Source of the DNA: Bacteroidaceae bacterium
Lineage (GTDB): Bacteria > Bacteroidota > Bacteroidia > Bacteroidales > CHK158-818
DNA length: 6,234 nucleotides
Reading direction: 5' to 3'
NCBI GenBank assembly: GCA_017467745.1
Contig: JAFUKV010000251.1
Coordinates: 1-6,234, forward strand
How positions within the stretch are numbered: the first letter of the stretch is position 1; each line of letters starts with the position of its first letter. The notes below the pieces were generated by a model. That model saw only the letters and a list, made by a program, of their open reading frames with translations. It searched no databases and was not told the DNA's origin. Shown one piece after another: positions 5,942 to 6,234 of the stretch. The position numbers were made by a program, and so were the translations under genes.

Positions 5942-6234
5942 ATGATGTACCAAAGAAGAAAACGTCGTGTGCCGGGTATCAATTCCAGTTCGAGCGCGGA
6001 TATAGCGTTCTTGTTATTGGTGTTTTTTTTGGTTACCACATCAATAGATACGGATAAAGGGATACAACGCCGGTTGCCTCCGCCTGTCGAGTCGGGAGAA
6101 ATAAAAACAAAAACAGATATTGAGAAACGGAATCTTCTTGAAATATACATCAATAGGGAAAATAGAATTATGGTGGGAGAAGAAGAGGTGGCTATAACTC
6201 AGTTAAAAGAGATTGTGAAAGAGTTTATCTCCAA
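5942..6234 (+). CDS. exbD: ExbD/TolR-family biopolymer transporter, 5' part (runs off the window)
   Basis: The N-terminal 97 codons of an ExbD-family protein; the frame is open to the right edge. Two adjacent ATGs (5942 and 5945) could be the start; the choice changes one residue. After a basic N-terminus (RRKRR at 5-9) comes VPGINSSSSADIAFLLLVFFLVT (split here as residues 10-31), a single membrane helix. Asp20 matches the essential membrane aspartate of E. coli ExbD (D25). The following TSIDTDKGIQRRLPPP (33-48) is a linker typical of Bacteroidetes ExbD, and the visible periplasmic part continues through LEIYINRENRIMVGEEEV. The protein should dimerise inside an ExbB pentamer and couple the proton gradient to a TonB-like partner. 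A purine-rich GAAGAAG lies about 15 nt upstream. Its place after exbB and the four-helix gene supports one operon; a second exbD and a tonB gene often follow in this phylum but are outside the window. Confidence 0.9.
   Translation, partial: MMYQRRKRRVPGINSSSSADIAFLLLVFFLVTTSIDTDKGIQRRLPPPVESGEIKTKTDIEKRNLLEIYINRENRIMVGEEEVAITQLKEIVKEFIS

Noticed and set aside
5878..6153. Minus-strand open frame of 91 codons
   Set aside because: It is antisense to the recognisable exbD start and has no family resemblance.

Overview
The window looks like a chromosomal segment from a member of the Bacteroidales. The evidence is a Bacteroidetes-type topoisomerase IV A C-terminus, a signal-peptide protein resembling the Bacteroides/Prevotella DUF3316 family, the gene order exbB - four-helix membrane protein - exbD, and a promoter at 4431-4462 matching the Bacteroidetes TTTG-N20-TAnnTTTG consensus. 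The species cannot be told from the sequence alone.

Layout. Left block (1-2367, + strand): the 3' end of a type IIA topoisomerase A subunit (parC-like), a small exported DUF3316-like protein, and a lipoprotein S41-family serine peptidase, all closely spaced and co-directional. Middle block (2376-4146, - strand): a two-gene unit whose first gene is an acyltransferase-3 (AT3) integral membrane protein and whose second is an SGNH/GDSL lipoprotein hydrolase. The two coding regions overlap by 35 nt, and the AT3 gene is markedly AT-rich compared with both flanks. The S41 and SGNH genes converge with only 8 nt between their stops. Gap (4147-4675, 529 nt): a divergent intergenic region with a strong exbB promoter and a leader of about 200 nt that has possible alternative base pairing. 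Right block (4676-6234, + strand): exbB, a small four-helix membrane protein, and the 5' part of exbD, which runs off the window.

How the genes work together. ExbB and ExbD form the inner-membrane proton channel that, with a TonB-type protein, energises outer-membrane transport. The four-helix protein between them is probably an accessory of that complex. The AT3/SGNH pair most plausibly moves an acyl group across the inner membrane and transfers it to, or removes it from, an envelope glycan; the substrate is unknown. The left block combines a chromosome-decatenation enzyme with two unrelated envelope proteins, and nothing ties them functionally.

Most interesting points: a split AT3 + SGNH lipoprotein pair in an AT-rich islet; a C-terminal QMKLF on the topoisomerase tail that resembles a sliding-clamp-binding motif; the long exbB leader with two identical 8-nt repeats competing for one complementary segment; and an ExbB that lacks the membrane glutamate known from E. 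coli ExbB. I did not find a clear, wholly new defence or mobile system here.
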